DNA of 56,044 nt from Prevotella sp. (GTDB lineage Bacteria; Bacteroidota; Bacteroidia; Bacteroidales; Bacteroidaceae), in contig JAFYZV010000233.1 in the NCBI GenBank assembly GCA_017548525.1, forward strand, positions 1 to 56,044, written 5' to 3'. The first letter of the stretch is position 1; every line of letters begins with the position of its first letter. Positions 8,901 through 17,420 of the stretch are shown here, in pieces. The notes under the pieces are model-generated. The model made no database searches, was not told the DNA's origin, and was given only the letters and a program-made list of their open reading frames with translations. A program made the position numbers and the translations under genes.

Positions 8901-9783
8901 TGGTTTTAAGGCGGCAGGATGGAAAAGTGGACAGTTCACCAATCCCGTAAATATCTCCACGAACACACAATATATCCGCACAGATGCGCAAAACAGAAAT
9001 AATTGGGAAGCACAGGTTATCTTGCAAGACAGGGAAACGGAACTTTATGCCATTCGCGCCACCAATGCACCAACGGAAAACACATGGGGAGCCAATGCGT
9101 TTTGGACAACCGATGCCGAGGGACATGCTACTTACGACTTGAATGGTGGCGAACATTATATCTGGAAGATTGTCAAGGTGGGGGAAACCCCTACCTTTGA
9201 CGAGACGCAAACCTATCGCATACGGAGTTGTGAGCAAGGTGGTTATTTGATGATTCATGATGGTGGTGGTATAGGTGCGTATTACTCTGGTTTGGATGAC
9301 TATGCACAAGACTTCACTATCCAACCCGTGGCAAATGAGTTGGGAGCATTCACCATTAAAGATGCGAATGCCAACCGATACATCGGAACCCCTCATGCCA
9401 ATGGTGAATGGAGTATGAGTACTTCTGCCGCAACATGTCGAATCCAAAGAATAGAAGTTGATGGAAAGAATATCTATTATATCCAAGCCCCTTTTTCATA
9501 CGGGTATGCTAATGCCTCGTTGCGCTGCCTGGCATACCCACGTGAAGACATAGCAGGAGATTTTGGTATGGTGAGCTATGCGAAGAATGGCAAGGAATGC
9601 CATTGGGACATTCTCACCACGGAGGAAGCTCTTGCATTGAAGGTGCAAAAGATTGAGGATTCTGATTTGGTACAACCTCCTACTATATATTCCGTGGGTG
9701 GCATTCTCCGTTCACAAGAGCAGCGTGGCATCAATATTATCCGCCATGCTGACGGGCATGTTACCAAGAGCGTAAATCGTTGA
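5944..9783 (+). CDS. Exo-alpha-sialidase (GH33), large multidomain secreted enzyme
   Basis: 1279 residues. Signal peptide MMMKKMLLIMTCIMAACHVHAQ; any of the three leading ATGs could be the start. The catalytic propeller starts with the RIP motif FYRIPAM at 580 (sialic-acid carboxylate-binding Arg), and Asp-boxes of the form S.D.G.TW occur at about 620, 682, 753 and 856 (SEDGGKTW, SDDNGFTW, SKDEGESW, SIDQGLTW). Ahead of it, residues about 400-550 resemble the BNR-associated N-terminal domain. Residues 20-390 and 950-1230 contain repeated GWYQV / GVYMIS / YRIRSCEQGGYL segments that may be beta-trefoil-like binding domains. The C-terminus (YSVGGILRSQEQRGINIIR) is the Prevotella-type surface sorting tail. 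Releases terminal sialic acids from glycans outside the cell; the xylan set follows 51 bases downstream. Confidence 0.9.
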   Translation: MMMKKMLLIMTCIMAACHVHAQANERISRAEDITTGWYQVKCTVAAASEAAYVGCFWLNAEKEYEQNSSSHYPILLQMSPSQPANDDALYYIRIEKDGTSTYVQSTNGHYVENHVFSTITPYNVTFSYNDNGFAIGPGWRNWPTLGNIIGLQAASVGKYLYDIYPIDPTDAGLDVWQVSMTGITESSSQAYDHTQVICTTAGAKGLTKVYNKGYLFFPHGTVPLPTDFTVSNEEPEVTVNAEEKTITLSFTASDDEPVKEFTAYRIVNANGRGAIYYSPDHSSEFVWSTGKNDSNTDAENYQWVFVKSEDGDYYLYNIGRRAYMEPTSEMGNFSGQTWVFTQNKVGITLTSMGGSNYSLCTTQGNVYMSVSNSYTGPLISYYAAGDGGVPFYFVKGDPVGDEVRDNIINGNHSLLPRDVSVKQGYQTVGRNNDKALLLRIGIPGNLPGAALDKMTVTLKDNTLANIASLKVYQTNNQEFYAESNPMMLGEMTPKDNVAEISLNGYVLHNGSNYLWLTASMKAHATLGDFVDAMLTQITYTFEGTSQTLDIPTTTGDPNGKAQIFNVQSFAYVPTTDDCRFYRIPAMILDKEGNIVVASDRRYGSNSDLGNHKIDVSIRRSEDGGKTWSKQNIIAVGDGKTVSDYGYGDPALARTKNGRLICVMAAGSTMYWNGMRNAAICLSDDNGFTWTKPRQLYTSNFTDAVNGKTNEFGFYGNFISSGKGLTTFDGTVMFTNNCLTYENKTSPQCYILSSKDEGESWTIGPSNAYKGCDESKLEQLNDGRLMVSVRQSGDRGFNTGSADASQWSSQWRNSQITGNACNADILYFSRATEGKMDILLHTYIKSSSRENLTLAMSIDQGLTWNDVLNIQPGGSCYSTMVKLANDDLAILYEDESYSVGNGYAINFVTITHEQIESLARQLGAEDGSDAYQRAMQSLQDGGVYMISTSFLNDQKIDGSLYLKADGTLTEDESEAKYFTFQCKSIANGFKAAGWKSGQFTNPVNISTNTQYIRTDAQNRNNWEAQVILQDRETELYAIRATNAPTENTWGANAFWTTDAEGHATYDLNGGEHYIWKIVKVGETPTFDETQTYRIRSCEQGGYLMIHDGGGIGAYYSGLDDYAQDFTIQPVANELGAFTIKDANANRYIGTPHANGEWSMSTSAATCRIQRIEVDGKNIYYIQAPFSYGYANASLRCLAYPREDIAGDFGMVSYAKNGKECHWDILTTEEALALKVQKIEDSDLVQPPTIYSVGGILRSQEQRGINIIRHADGHVTKSVNR

Positions 9784-9834
9784 CACATGAAGAATAATCT
9801 TGACAACAATATTTAAACACTTAATAAAATTACA

Positions 9835-11250
9835 ATGACACAATTATCAGAACAAAAAGGCTTTTACAAGCTATCGTGGCTTCAGCGCATTGGTTTTGGT
9901 GCTGGTGACTTGGCACAAAACCTCATCTACCAAACCATTTGCATGTATCTACTCTTCTTCTACACCGATGTCTATGTGCTCGGTGGAGATGCTGCAAAGT
10001 CGGCAGGGTTAGCAGGAACGATGTTCCTCGTGGTAAGGTTGGTTGATGTGCTGTGGGATCCTCTCGTGGGAACGTTTGTTGACAAGCACAATCCCGTATG
10101 GGGAAAATACCGCTCTTATTTGGTGATGGGTGGTATCCCTCTTACCATCTTGGCCATCCTCTGTTTCTGGGATGGTTTCAAGCCCTCTATCCTCTATGCC
10201 TATATAACCTACGTGGGTATGTCGATGCTCTACACGCTGATTAACGTTCCTTATGGTGCGTTGAACTCATCGTTGACACGTGACACCGATGAGATTACCA
10301 TTCTCACATCTACCCGTATGTTCATGGCAAATGTCGGAGGACTCTGCGTTTCGGCTGGTGTTCCTTTGCTCGTTGCCACTCTCGCTGGTGCAGACTTGCC
10401 TATAGAGATGGCTCTCTTCATGGGCTTGGGTTCACTTCCCTCGTTCATCTTCATGCCCTTGGTTCCTGCCATTAAGAAGAAGGTGGGTAAGAAGAACATG
10501 TTTTATATTTTCCTCTCTGTCGCAATCTTTGGTATGGCATTGCTTTACATCATCAGTAGGATAGGTACAGTTCAGGAAAACATCGTGTGGGTCTATATCG
10601 CCCAGTTTATCAAGTCAACGGGTGTCATCGTGGCAACGGGCTATATGTGGGCACTTATTCCCGAGGTTATTTCATATGGTGAGTACACTACTGGACGTCG
10701 TATATCGGGTATCGTGAATGCCCTGACGGGTATCTTCTTTAAGGCTGGTATGGCATTGGGTGGCGTTGTTCCTGGTTTCGTGTTGTGGTTAGTCAATTAT
10801 AAGCCTGTTGACTCTGAGGCAAGTAGCTTGCCCAACGATTCCCATGCTTGGTTCCTTACCATGCTCATCTTTGCACTGGTAGGTCTTGCCTTGCTCATTT
10901 TCTGTTTCTCCCAGACGAAGGAACGGGTGGTCATGGATGAGAGCGAGACCAAAAACGTGAAGGTTTCAGACCTCTGGACCGAGTTCATGCGCAACCGTCC
11001 CCTGCGTGTCATCGCCCTGTTCTTTATCACCGCTTTTGCCATGATGTCAGTTGGTAATGCAGCAGGTGCCTATTTCATGAACAACATGGAGACGCTACCG
11101 TCATTGGCACAAGAAGGTATCCGTTGGTTAGTTTGCGTCATCCCAGCCCTATTGCTCATTCTGGCTATGTATATCATCTCGAAGTATGAGTTGAGCGATG
11201 AGGTTATCGATGACATCAACAAGAAAATAGAGGAACGTGCTGCACAATAA
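9835..11250 (+). CDS. GPH-family glycoside/pentoside:cation symporter (XynD-like)
   Basis: 471 residues with about 12 hydrophobic segments. Family marks of the glycoside-pentoside-hexuronide symporters are present: GFGAGDLAQNLIYQTICMY near the N-terminus, the RLVDVLWDPLVGTFVDKHNPVWGKYRSYL loop (D..WDP..G...D....WGK.R), and TSTRMFMANVGG. Placed first in a run of xylan-degrading genes, it most likely imports xylo-oligosaccharides or aldouronic acids across the inner membrane with a cation. P. bryantii has an equivalent carrier (xynD) in its xylanase cluster. No SusC/SusD pair is nearby. Confidence 0.88.
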   Translation: MTQLSEQKGFYKLSWLQRIGFGAGDLAQNLIYQTICMYLLFFYTDVYVLGGDAAKSAGLAGTMFLVVRLVDVLWDPLVGTFVDKHNPVWGKYRSYLVMGGIPLTILAILCFWDGFKPSILYAYITYVGMSMLYTLINVPYGALNSSLTRDTDEITILTSTRMFMANVGGLCVSAGVPLLVATLAGADLPIEMALFMGLGSLPSFIFMPLVPAIKKKVGKKNMFYIFLSVAIFGMALLYIISRIGTVQENIVWVYIAQFIKSTGVIVATGYMWALIPEVISYGEYTTGRRISGIVNALTGIFFKAGMALGGVVPGFVLWLVNYKPVDSEASSLPNDSHAWFLTMLIFALVGLALLIFCFSQTKERVVMDESETKNVKVSDLWTEFMRNRPLRVIALFFITAFAMMSVGNAAGAYFMNNMETLPSLAQEGIRWLVCVIPALLLILAMYIISKYELSDEVIDDINKKIEERAAQ

Positions 11251-11269
11251 ACGATCATACACCGAAGAC

Positions 11270-12394
11270 ATGAGTAAACATCACGGAATCAAGGCGTTAG
11301 CCATATTAATTGCCATTTGTCTTTTATCTTCTACCAACGTAGCGGCTCAAGGACTGAAGGATGCCATGGGCAAATATTGCCTGATTGGTGCGGCTATTAA
11401 CCAATGGCAAAGCGACGGACAGGTGCCAGAGGGCGATGCCATTGTAGATAAGCATTTCAATTGCGCCGTGGCAGAGAACTGCATGAAACCTGAGACGTTG
11501 GCTCCCGCTGAGGGCATCTTTGACTTCCGTGTTGCCGACAAGTTCGTTAACTATTGCCAACAACATAACCTCAAGGTGTTGGGACATTGCCTCGTATGGC
11601 ACTCACAGGCTCCCGATTGGTGGTTTACCAACGGCTATTGTGCCGCCCCCGCATCGAAGGAAGTGGTGAAGGAACGGCTTATCAAACACATCAAGACCGT
11701 TGTGGGGCACTACAAGGGACAGGTTCATGGATGGGATGTGGTGAATGAGGCCATTGAGGACGATGGCTCTTTCCGTAAGTCGCCGTTCTTCAACCTACTT
11801 GGTGAGGAGTTCATAGAGATTGCCTTTCGTACCGCCCATGAGGCAGACCCCGATGCCGAGCTGTATTACAATGACTACTCCATGTCGGGACAGGCAAAGC
11901 GCGAAGCTGTTTGCCGATTGGTGAAAAATTTAAAGGCAAAGGGACTTCGTATTGATGGCGTAGGTATGCAGAGCCATAATGGCATGGACTATCCTGACCT
12001 TGCTGAATACGAGAAGTCGATAGATGCTTTTGCCGCCTGTGGCGTAAAGGTCATGATTACTGAGTTGGACCTGAACGTCCTTCCCAATCCTGAAGGCTTT
12101 GGCGGTGCCGCCGTGGAGCAGAGCTATGAGTTCCAGCAGAAGATGAATCCATACGCCAATGGACTTCCCAAGGAGAAGGCCAAAGAAATACAAAAGCGTT
12201 ACATGGACTTTTTCAATATCTATTATAAGCATCGCGACCAAATATCTCGCATCAACATTTGGGGCGTTGCCGACCACAACTCATGGCTCAATGGCTGGCC
12301 CATCAAGGGGCGTACCAATTATCCCCTCCTCTTTGACCGCCAATACCAGGCAAAGCCTATCGTGCAAGACATCATCAACCTCTATTCCCATTAA
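11270..12394 (+). CDS. xynA: Endo-1,4-beta-xylanase, GH10
   Basis: 374 residues from the ATG at 11270, chosen because it gives a clean signal peptide (MSKHHGIKALAILIAICLLSSTNVAAQ); the frame extends further upstream into the carrier gene only with a poor leader. A complete GH10 barrel follows: NCAVAENCMKPETLAP, LGHCLVWHSQAPDWW, acid/base Glu160 in WDVVNEAIED, YYNDYS, GVGMQSHNG, nucleophile Glu265 in MITELDLNV, and WGVADHNSW near the end. Cleaves internal beta-1,4-xylosyl bonds, probably in the periplasm. Starts 20 bases after the symporter gene; clearly the same operon. Confidence 0.95.
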   Translation: MSKHHGIKALAILIAICLLSSTNVAAQGLKDAMGKYCLIGAAINQWQSDGQVPEGDAIVDKHFNCAVAENCMKPETLAPAEGIFDFRVADKFVNYCQQHNLKVLGHCLVWHSQAPDWWFTNGYCAAPASKEVVKERLIKHIKTVVGHYKGQVHGWDVVNEAIEDDGSFRKSPFFNLLGEEFIEIAFRTAHEADPDAELYYNDYSMSGQAKREAVCRLVKNLKAKGLRIDGVGMQSHNGMDYPDLAEYEKSIDAFAACGVKVMITELDLNVLPNPEGFGGAAVEQSYEFQQKMNPYANGLPKEKAKEIQKRYMDFFNIYYKHRDQISRINIWGVADHNSWLNGWPIKGRTNYPLLFDRQYQAKPIVQDIINLYSH

Positions 12395-12403
12395 TTCCCC
12401 GTT

Positions 12404-12439
12404 CTGTTTGTTGTGGCATTGCCGCAACAAACAGAACCC
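12404..12439. repeat. 36-bp dispersed palindromic element, copy 1 (intergenic hairpin)
   Basis: GTTCTGTTTGTTG (12401-12413) pairs perfectly with CAACAAACAGAAC (12425-12437) around TGGCATTGCCG. The 36 bases at 12404-12439 align without gaps to 18377-18412 (29 of 36 identical) and to 32993-33028, both inside genes. Here it lies between the GH10 and GH43 genes, where it could also stabilise or separate parts of the operon mRNA. Confidence 0.85.
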
Positions 12440-12475
12440 CATAATCCCAATAAAAACCAAAATAACACATAGAAA

Positions 12476-13507
12476 ATGAAAGCAAAGTATTTATTTCCCC
12501 AGGATTATATGGCTGACCCATCAGCCAACGTGTTCAATAACCGTTTGTATGTCTATCCCTCCCATGACCGTGAAAGCGGCGAGGCCTTCGATGATGATGG
12601 CGGTCATTTCCAGATGCGTGACTATCACGTGCTGTCATTCGATGACGTGGAGAACGACGCTGCCACCGACCACGGTGTCATTCTTGATGTAGACCAAGTG
12701 CCTTGGGCAGAAAAGCAGATGTGGGACAATGACGTGGTGGAGAAGGATGGTAAGTATTTTCTCATCTTCTCTGCCAAAGATTATAGTGGCGTGTTCCACC
12801 TTGGCGTGGCGGTTGCTGACCGTCCAGAAGGTCCTTTCATCCCCCAGCCTCATCCCATCCGTGGCTCCTTCTCTATTGACCCATGTGTTTTCAAGGATGA
12901 CGATGGGCAAATCTATTGCTATTTCGGAGGTCTCTGGGGCGGACAGTTACAATGGTGGAGACCTATCCCCAATGGTCAAGCCCCCATTGCTGGTAAGTAT
13001 GGTGACGACAACGGCCTCATAGACTTGGGACCTGCTCCCGACCGTAAGACTCAGCTCTTTGCCAAGCCCGATGCACCCGCCCTCAATAGTGCCGTAGTGC
13101 GTATGAGTGGCGATGTGTTGCAATTTGCCGAGGCACCACGCCCCGTTATCATCCTTGACAAAGACGGTCAGCCATTGAAGGCCAGCGACCCGCATCGTTT
13201 CTTTGAGGCATCATGGATGCACAAGTATCAAGGGAAATACTATTTCAGCTATTCCACGGGCGACAGCCACTTCCTCTGTTATGCCATCGGCGACTCGCCT
13301 TACGGTCCCTTCACTTTCCAAGGGGTTATCCTTGAACCTGTTGTAGGATGGACCACCCATCATTCCATCGTTGAATATCGTGGACAATGGTATTTGTTCT
13401 ATCATGATTGTGTACCTTCCAATGACATCACCCATTTACGCTCACTGAAGGTGCAACGCCTATTCTACAATGAGGACGGTACCATCCAACCCGTTATCAA
13501 TGAATAA
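12476..13507 (+). CDS. xynB: GH43 beta-xylosidase / alpha-L-arabinofuranosidase
   Basis: 343 residues, no signal peptide, so probably cytoplasmic. The GH43 five-bladed propeller triad is visible: Asp14 in YMADPSANVF (base), Asp135 in FSIDPCVF (pKa modulator) and Glu244 in RFFEASWMHK (acid). WDNDVVEKDGKYFLIFSA and WTTHHSIVEYRGQWYLFYHD are further family blocks. It would trim xylosyl or arabinosyl residues from imported xylo-oligosaccharides; which of the two cannot be told from sequence alone. In the P. bryantii cluster the GH43 gene is called xynB. Confidence 0.88.
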   Translation: MKAKYLFPQDYMADPSANVFNNRLYVYPSHDRESGEAFDDDGGHFQMRDYHVLSFDDVENDAATDHGVILDVDQVPWAEKQMWDNDVVEKDGKYFLIFSAKDYSGVFHLGVAVADRPEGPFIPQPHPIRGSFSIDPCVFKDDDGQIYCYFGGLWGGQLQWWRPIPNGQAPIAGKYGDDNGLIDLGPAPDRKTQLFAKPDAPALNSAVVRMSGDVLQFAEAPRPVIILDKDGQPLKASDPHRFFEASWMHKYQGKYYFSYSTGDSHFLCYAIGDSPYGPFTFQGVILEPVVGWTTHHSIVEYRGQWYLFYHDCVPSNDITHLRSLKVQRLFYNEDGTIQPVINE

Positions 13508-13529
13508 TTTTCAAGCAGAAAAAAAGTTT

Positions 13530-15446
13530 ATGAGGCAACAATGTCTGCGCAAGGCTTTGATGTTGGTGGTGTTGATGGCATCACTCACTGCCCTCCATGC
13601 CGAGGATGGCAGTCGGTTATGGTTGCGTTACCCTCAATTTGGAAAGGCAACCATTCAAGGGAAGCAGGGCAAGGCGGCACAAATCTTGCGCCAATACTAT
13701 CCTGGTAAGAGCGTGACACTCGACATTGACCCCACCATGGATGACAATGATGGCTATCGCATCACGGAAGATAAAGATGGATGCTATATCATTGCCCACG
13801 GTGACATGGGGTTGTTGTATGGTGCCTTTGCCCTCCTCCGAGGCGAAACGGGTGCTGATGCGCCATTCTTCAAATATCGTATCTTGAACCATTGGGACAA
13901 CTTAGATGGCTCGATAGAGCGAGGCTATGCCGGCAAGAGCATCTTTTGGAACGATGACTTGACGTATGACGCTCAGCGATTGGAACAATATGCTATCGCC
14001 AATGCCTCCATTGGTATCAACGGTACAGTGCTGAACAATGTGAATGCATCACCCAAAATGCTTTCTAACGCCTACCTACAAAAGGTTAAGGAAATGGCAG
14101 ACATCTTCCGACCTTGGGGCATCCGTGTGTATCTGTCAGTCAATTTCGCCTCGCCCATGGCATTGGGTAAGTTGAAGACGGCAGACCCTTTAGACCCACA
14201 AGTGGGGAAATGGTGGAAAACCAAGGCAAATGAGATCTATCAGCTCATTCCCGATTTTGGTGGTTTCCTCGTTAAGGCGAACTCGGAGGGGCAGCCAGGT
14301 CCCTTCGACTATGGTCGCTCCCATGCCGATGGTGCCAATATGTTGGCAGATGCCCTGTCGCCCCATGGTGGGTTGGTAATGTGGCGTTCATTCGTCTATG
14401 GTGCCAAGCACAAAGGTGAGGATCGTGTCATGCAGGCGGTGAGTGAATTTGCCGAATTGGATGGTGAGTTCCGTCCCAATGTTATTTTGCAGTCCAAGAA
14501 CGGGCCGCTCGATTTCCAGCCCCGCGAGCCTTACGCTCCCATCTTTGACCAGATGAAAAAGACCCCACAGATGGCGGAGTTGCAAATCACACAGGAGTAT
14601 TTGGGACAATCCAAGCACCTCGTCTACCTTGCCCCAATGTGGAAAGAGTTTTTCTCATTTGTCAATCCATCACGATTGGTGGGGATAGCGGGTGTTGCCA
14701 ATATCGGTAACGATACCAATTGGTGTGGGCATCATTTCTCACAAGCCAATTGGTATGCCTTTGGGCGATTAGCGTGGAATCCCACCTTGTCGTCCGAACA
14801 GATTGCGAGTGAATGGCTCTCGCTGACCTTTGGTACATCTTCGACTCCGCAAAATGGGGAGGCGGAGGCACAATCAGCCCGATGGCCGTTGGTCAAGGGA
14901 CGGTTGCTCAGTGTAATGCTCCGCTCCAGGGAGGCTTGCGTGGATTACATGATGCCGCTTGGGCTGCATCATATCTTTAAGTTCGACCATCACATGGGAC
15001 CCGAACCTGATGGTTTCAAGGCAAATTATCCTATTGAGTGGTGTCCCGTCTATTATCACAAGGCAGACTCCGTAGGTCTCGGCTTTGATCGCAGTAGCAC
15101 GGGAACCCATGCCTCTGCACAATATCGCGACCCATATTGTCTGTTGTATGATGACATCACCACCTGTCCCGAGGAGTATCTCCTTTGGTTCCATCACGTG
15201 CCGTGGGATTATCGCATGAGCAGTGGGTTGACGTTGTGGGAGGAACTGCAACGCCATTACCAACGAGGTGTGGATGAGGTGAATGACTTCGCCCGTGTCT
15301 GGAACGAGGTCAAACCCAACATCGACCCCCAGCGATGGCAAGAAGTGAGTGAGCGGTTACAGCAACAACAACGTGATGCCCGTGAGTGGCAACAGGTATG
15401 TATCAGTTATTTCTCCACATTCCAACAAAAGAAAAACAAGAAATGA
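13530..15446 (+). CDS. Alpha-glucuronidase, GH67
   Basis: 638 residues from the ATG at 13530, which gives a signal peptide (MRQQCLRKALMLVVLMASLTALHA). Earlier ATGs at 13500 and a start at 13470 overlap the GH43 gene and lack a proper leader. GH67 hallmarks: RILNHWDNLDGSIERGYAG, the catalytic acid Glu253 in FLVKANSEGQPGP, HGGLVMWRSFVY, LQSKNGPLDFQPREPY, WCGHHFSQANWYAFGRLAWNP, and YLLWFHHVPWDY. Removes 4-O-methyl-glucuronic acid from the ends of xylo-oligosaccharides (XynF in P. bryantii). The stop codon overlaps the next start as ATGA. Confidence 0.93.
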   Translation: MRQQCLRKALMLVVLMASLTALHAEDGSRLWLRYPQFGKATIQGKQGKAAQILRQYYPGKSVTLDIDPTMDDNDGYRITEDKDGCYIIAHGDMGLLYGAFALLRGETGADAPFFKYRILNHWDNLDGSIERGYAGKSIFWNDDLTYDAQRLEQYAIANASIGINGTVLNNVNASPKMLSNAYLQKVKEMADIFRPWGIRVYLSVNFASPMALGKLKTADPLDPQVGKWWKTKANEIYQLIPDFGGFLVKANSEGQPGPFDYGRSHADGANMLADALSPHGGLVMWRSFVYGAKHKGEDRVMQAVSEFAELDGEFRPNVILQSKNGPLDFQPREPYAPIFDQMKKTPQMAELQITQEYLGQSKHLVYLAPMWKEFFSFVNPSRLVGIAGVANIGNDTNWCGHHFSQANWYAFGRLAWNPTLSSEQIASEWLSLTFGTSSTPQNGEAEAQSARWPLVKGRLLSVMLRSREACVDYMMPLGLHHIFKFDHHMGPEPDGFKANYPIEWCPVYYHKADSVGLGFDRSSTGTHASAQYRDPYCLLYDDITTCPEEYLLWFHHVPWDYRMSSGLTLWEELQRHYQRGVDEVNDFARVWNEVKPNIDPQRWQEVSERLQQQQRDAREWQQVCISYFSTFQQKKNKK

Positions 15447-17344
15447 AAAGATTTTTATTGATGTCCTTGGCATTCGTCTGTGCATGGATGGCACAAGCCA
15501 AGGTGACTTTGCCACAATTGTTCCAGTCGGGAATGGTGGTACAACGCGACAAGCCTATTCCCATCTGGGGTGTAGCTGATGGGGGAGAAGAGGTGACGGT
15601 AACATTTAAGAAAAAGGTATATAAGACCGTCGCCGACGAACAGGGGCATTGGCGTATTGACATTCCCAAGCAGAAACATGGCGGACCGTTTGAGATGAAG
15701 GTCAACGACATCACCATCTCTGACATCCTCATTGGCGATGTGTGGCTCTGTTCGGGACAGTCGAACATTGATGTCACCATTGAGCGTGTCCATCCGCAAT
15801 ATTCCGAGGAGACCTTATCGTATGCCAATGACCAGATACGTTTGTTCCGAGTGCAGAACGATGAGAACACCCATGGTCCCAAAGGCGACATCCGTCCCAC
15901 TTCATGGAAACCGTTGAACAAGCAGAATGCGTGGTATTTCTCTGCCGTGGGCTACTTCCTTGGGCGTGAGATGTATGAGAAGAAAGGCATTCCACAGGGC
16001 ATCATTGTCAATAGCCGAGGCGGAACACCCATTCAGGCGTGGCTCGATGCCGATACACTCAAAAAGAAATTCCCCATGCAGTACCGTCGAACACAGTTCT
16101 ATCAAGACGACGAGATGGTACGCACCATGCAACGAGCCAATCAATTGGCACTCAATCGTTGGCAAAGAACGATGGACGAGGGGGACCCAGGGTTGTCTGA
16201 AGGTTATGCCAATCGTGACTACGACGATTCAAGTTGGGCGACCAAGTACCAATATGACAACATCTCTGGGGGGCGTGGGTATCAAGGTTCGTTTTGGGCA
16301 AGGCAACAGGTTAAGGTCGATGCTGCCCATGCGGGACGGTCTGCCCGTCTATTGGTGGGTACGCTTTATGATGCCGACTATACGTTTGTCAACGGTAAGG
16401 AGGTTGGACGGACATCTTACCAATACCCGCCGCGCCGCTACACCATTCCCGCAGGGTTGCTCCAGGAGGGTAACAATGCACTCTCCATTCGTTTTGTCAC
16501 ACGCGGTGGCAATCCGCATTTCATCAAGGACAAGCCCTATAAACTCATCTTTGACGACGGCGTAGAGATTCCGCTCTCAACAGAATGGCGTGTGCATGAG
16601 GGGGCAAGGATGACTTATTGCCCACAGATGGATATCAATACGCCCAACCTGCCTGCAGTTCTCTACAATGCCATGCTTCATCCATTGGCACCCTATGCAC
16701 TATCGGGTGTGGTATGGTATCAAGGAGAATCAAACACGGACGATGGCAACATTTATGAGCAGATGCTCACGGAACTCGTCACAGGGTGGCGACAACTATG
16801 GCAGATGCCCGACCTGCCGTTTGTCATTGTGCAATTGGCGAACTTCATGGAGGCAAGCGACAAGCCGCAAGACACAGGTTGGTCGCGCATCCGCGAGGCA
16901 CAACGGCTTGCCACATGCCATATCCCCAATACCGCGTTGGCGTGTATCATCGACCTTGGCGAGGCGGTAGACATCCATCCCCTGCGCAAGCGCGAGGTGG
17001 CGCAACGTGTGGCAATGGGTTTTGACCATTTGCTATGGAACAAGAAGTTGTTGCTTTCGCCTCAGGTGGTGGCCTCACAAGCCGATGGTAATGATGTAGT
17101 CTTAACGCTCGACCAGCCCCTGCGCGATGAAGGAGAGCTGTATGAGTTTGAGGTGGCGGCGGCAGATGGTCGTTTTGTCAATGCCCAAGCCACGGCACAT
17201 GGCAACCGAATCATCATCCATTCGCCCGTAGATGTCCCCAAGACCGTACGCTATGCGTGGAAGAACAATCCCGCCAAGGCAAATGCCTTCGGCAAGAATG
17301 ACCTTCCGATGTCGCCGTTCCAACACGTCATTGGACAAGATTAA
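15443..17344 (+). CDS. SGNH-type sialate O-acetylesterase / acetylxylan esterase family protein
   Basis: 633 residues from the ATG at 15443, which shares ATGA with the GH67 stop and gives the signal peptide MKRFLLMSLAFVCAWMAQA. Nucleophile Ser lies in WLCSGQSNIDVTI (GQSN block; the following residue is usually Met), further blocks are VNSRGGTPIQAWL and VVWYQGESNTDD, and the Asp/His pair is in IIDLGEAVDIHPLRKREVAQRVA. A jelly-roll-like insert (about residues 260-390, DSSWATKYQY to ALSIRFVTRGG) interrupts the hydrolase domain, as in other members of this family. Despite the sialate name, position at the end of the xylan operon points to deacetylation of xylan, like XynE of P. bryantii. Confidence 0.85.
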   Translation: MKRFLLMSLAFVCAWMAQAKVTLPQLFQSGMVVQRDKPIPIWGVADGGEEVTVTFKKKVYKTVADEQGHWRIDIPKQKHGGPFEMKVNDITISDILIGDVWLCSGQSNIDVTIERVHPQYSEETLSYANDQIRLFRVQNDENTHGPKGDIRPTSWKPLNKQNAWYFSAVGYFLGREMYEKKGIPQGIIVNSRGGTPIQAWLDADTLKKKFPMQYRRTQFYQDDEMVRTMQRANQLALNRWQRTMDEGDPGLSEGYANRDYDDSSWATKYQYDNISGGRGYQGSFWARQQVKVDAAHAGRSARLLVGTLYDADYTFVNGKEVGRTSYQYPPRRYTIPAGLLQEGNNALSIRFVTRGGNPHFIKDKPYKLIFDDGVEIPLSTEWRVHEGARMTYCPQMDINTPNLPAVLYNAMLHPLAPYALSGVVWYQGESNTDDGNIYEQMLTELVTGWRQLWQMPDLPFVIVQLANFMEASDKPQDTGWSRIREAQRLATCHIPNTALACIIDLGEAVDIHPLRKREVAQRVAMGFDHLLWNKKLLLSPQVVASQADGNDVVLTLDQPLRDEGELYEFEVAAADGRFVNAQATAHGNRIIIHSPVDVPKTVRYAWKNNPAKANAFGKNDLPMSPFQHVIGQD

Positions 17345-17373
17345 GGCATCTCGGATGCTATGTTTGTCATGAA

Positions 17374-17420
17374 ATCCCGTAGCCAATAACCATCATAGGT
17401 AGGCTACGGGATAATCGTTT
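17374..17420. terminator. Bidirectional terminator after the xylan operon
   Basis: ATCCCGTAGCC (17374-17384) pairs with GGCTACGGGAT (17402-17412), followed by AATCGTTTTTATT on the plus strand. It separates the xylan operon from the convergent restriction-modification gene. Confidence 0.8.

Noticed and set aside
8704..9486. 260-residue minus-strand frame opposite the sialidase
   Set aside because: Low-complexity hydrophobic/basic composition typical of antisense frames; the plus-strand protein is clearly the real one.
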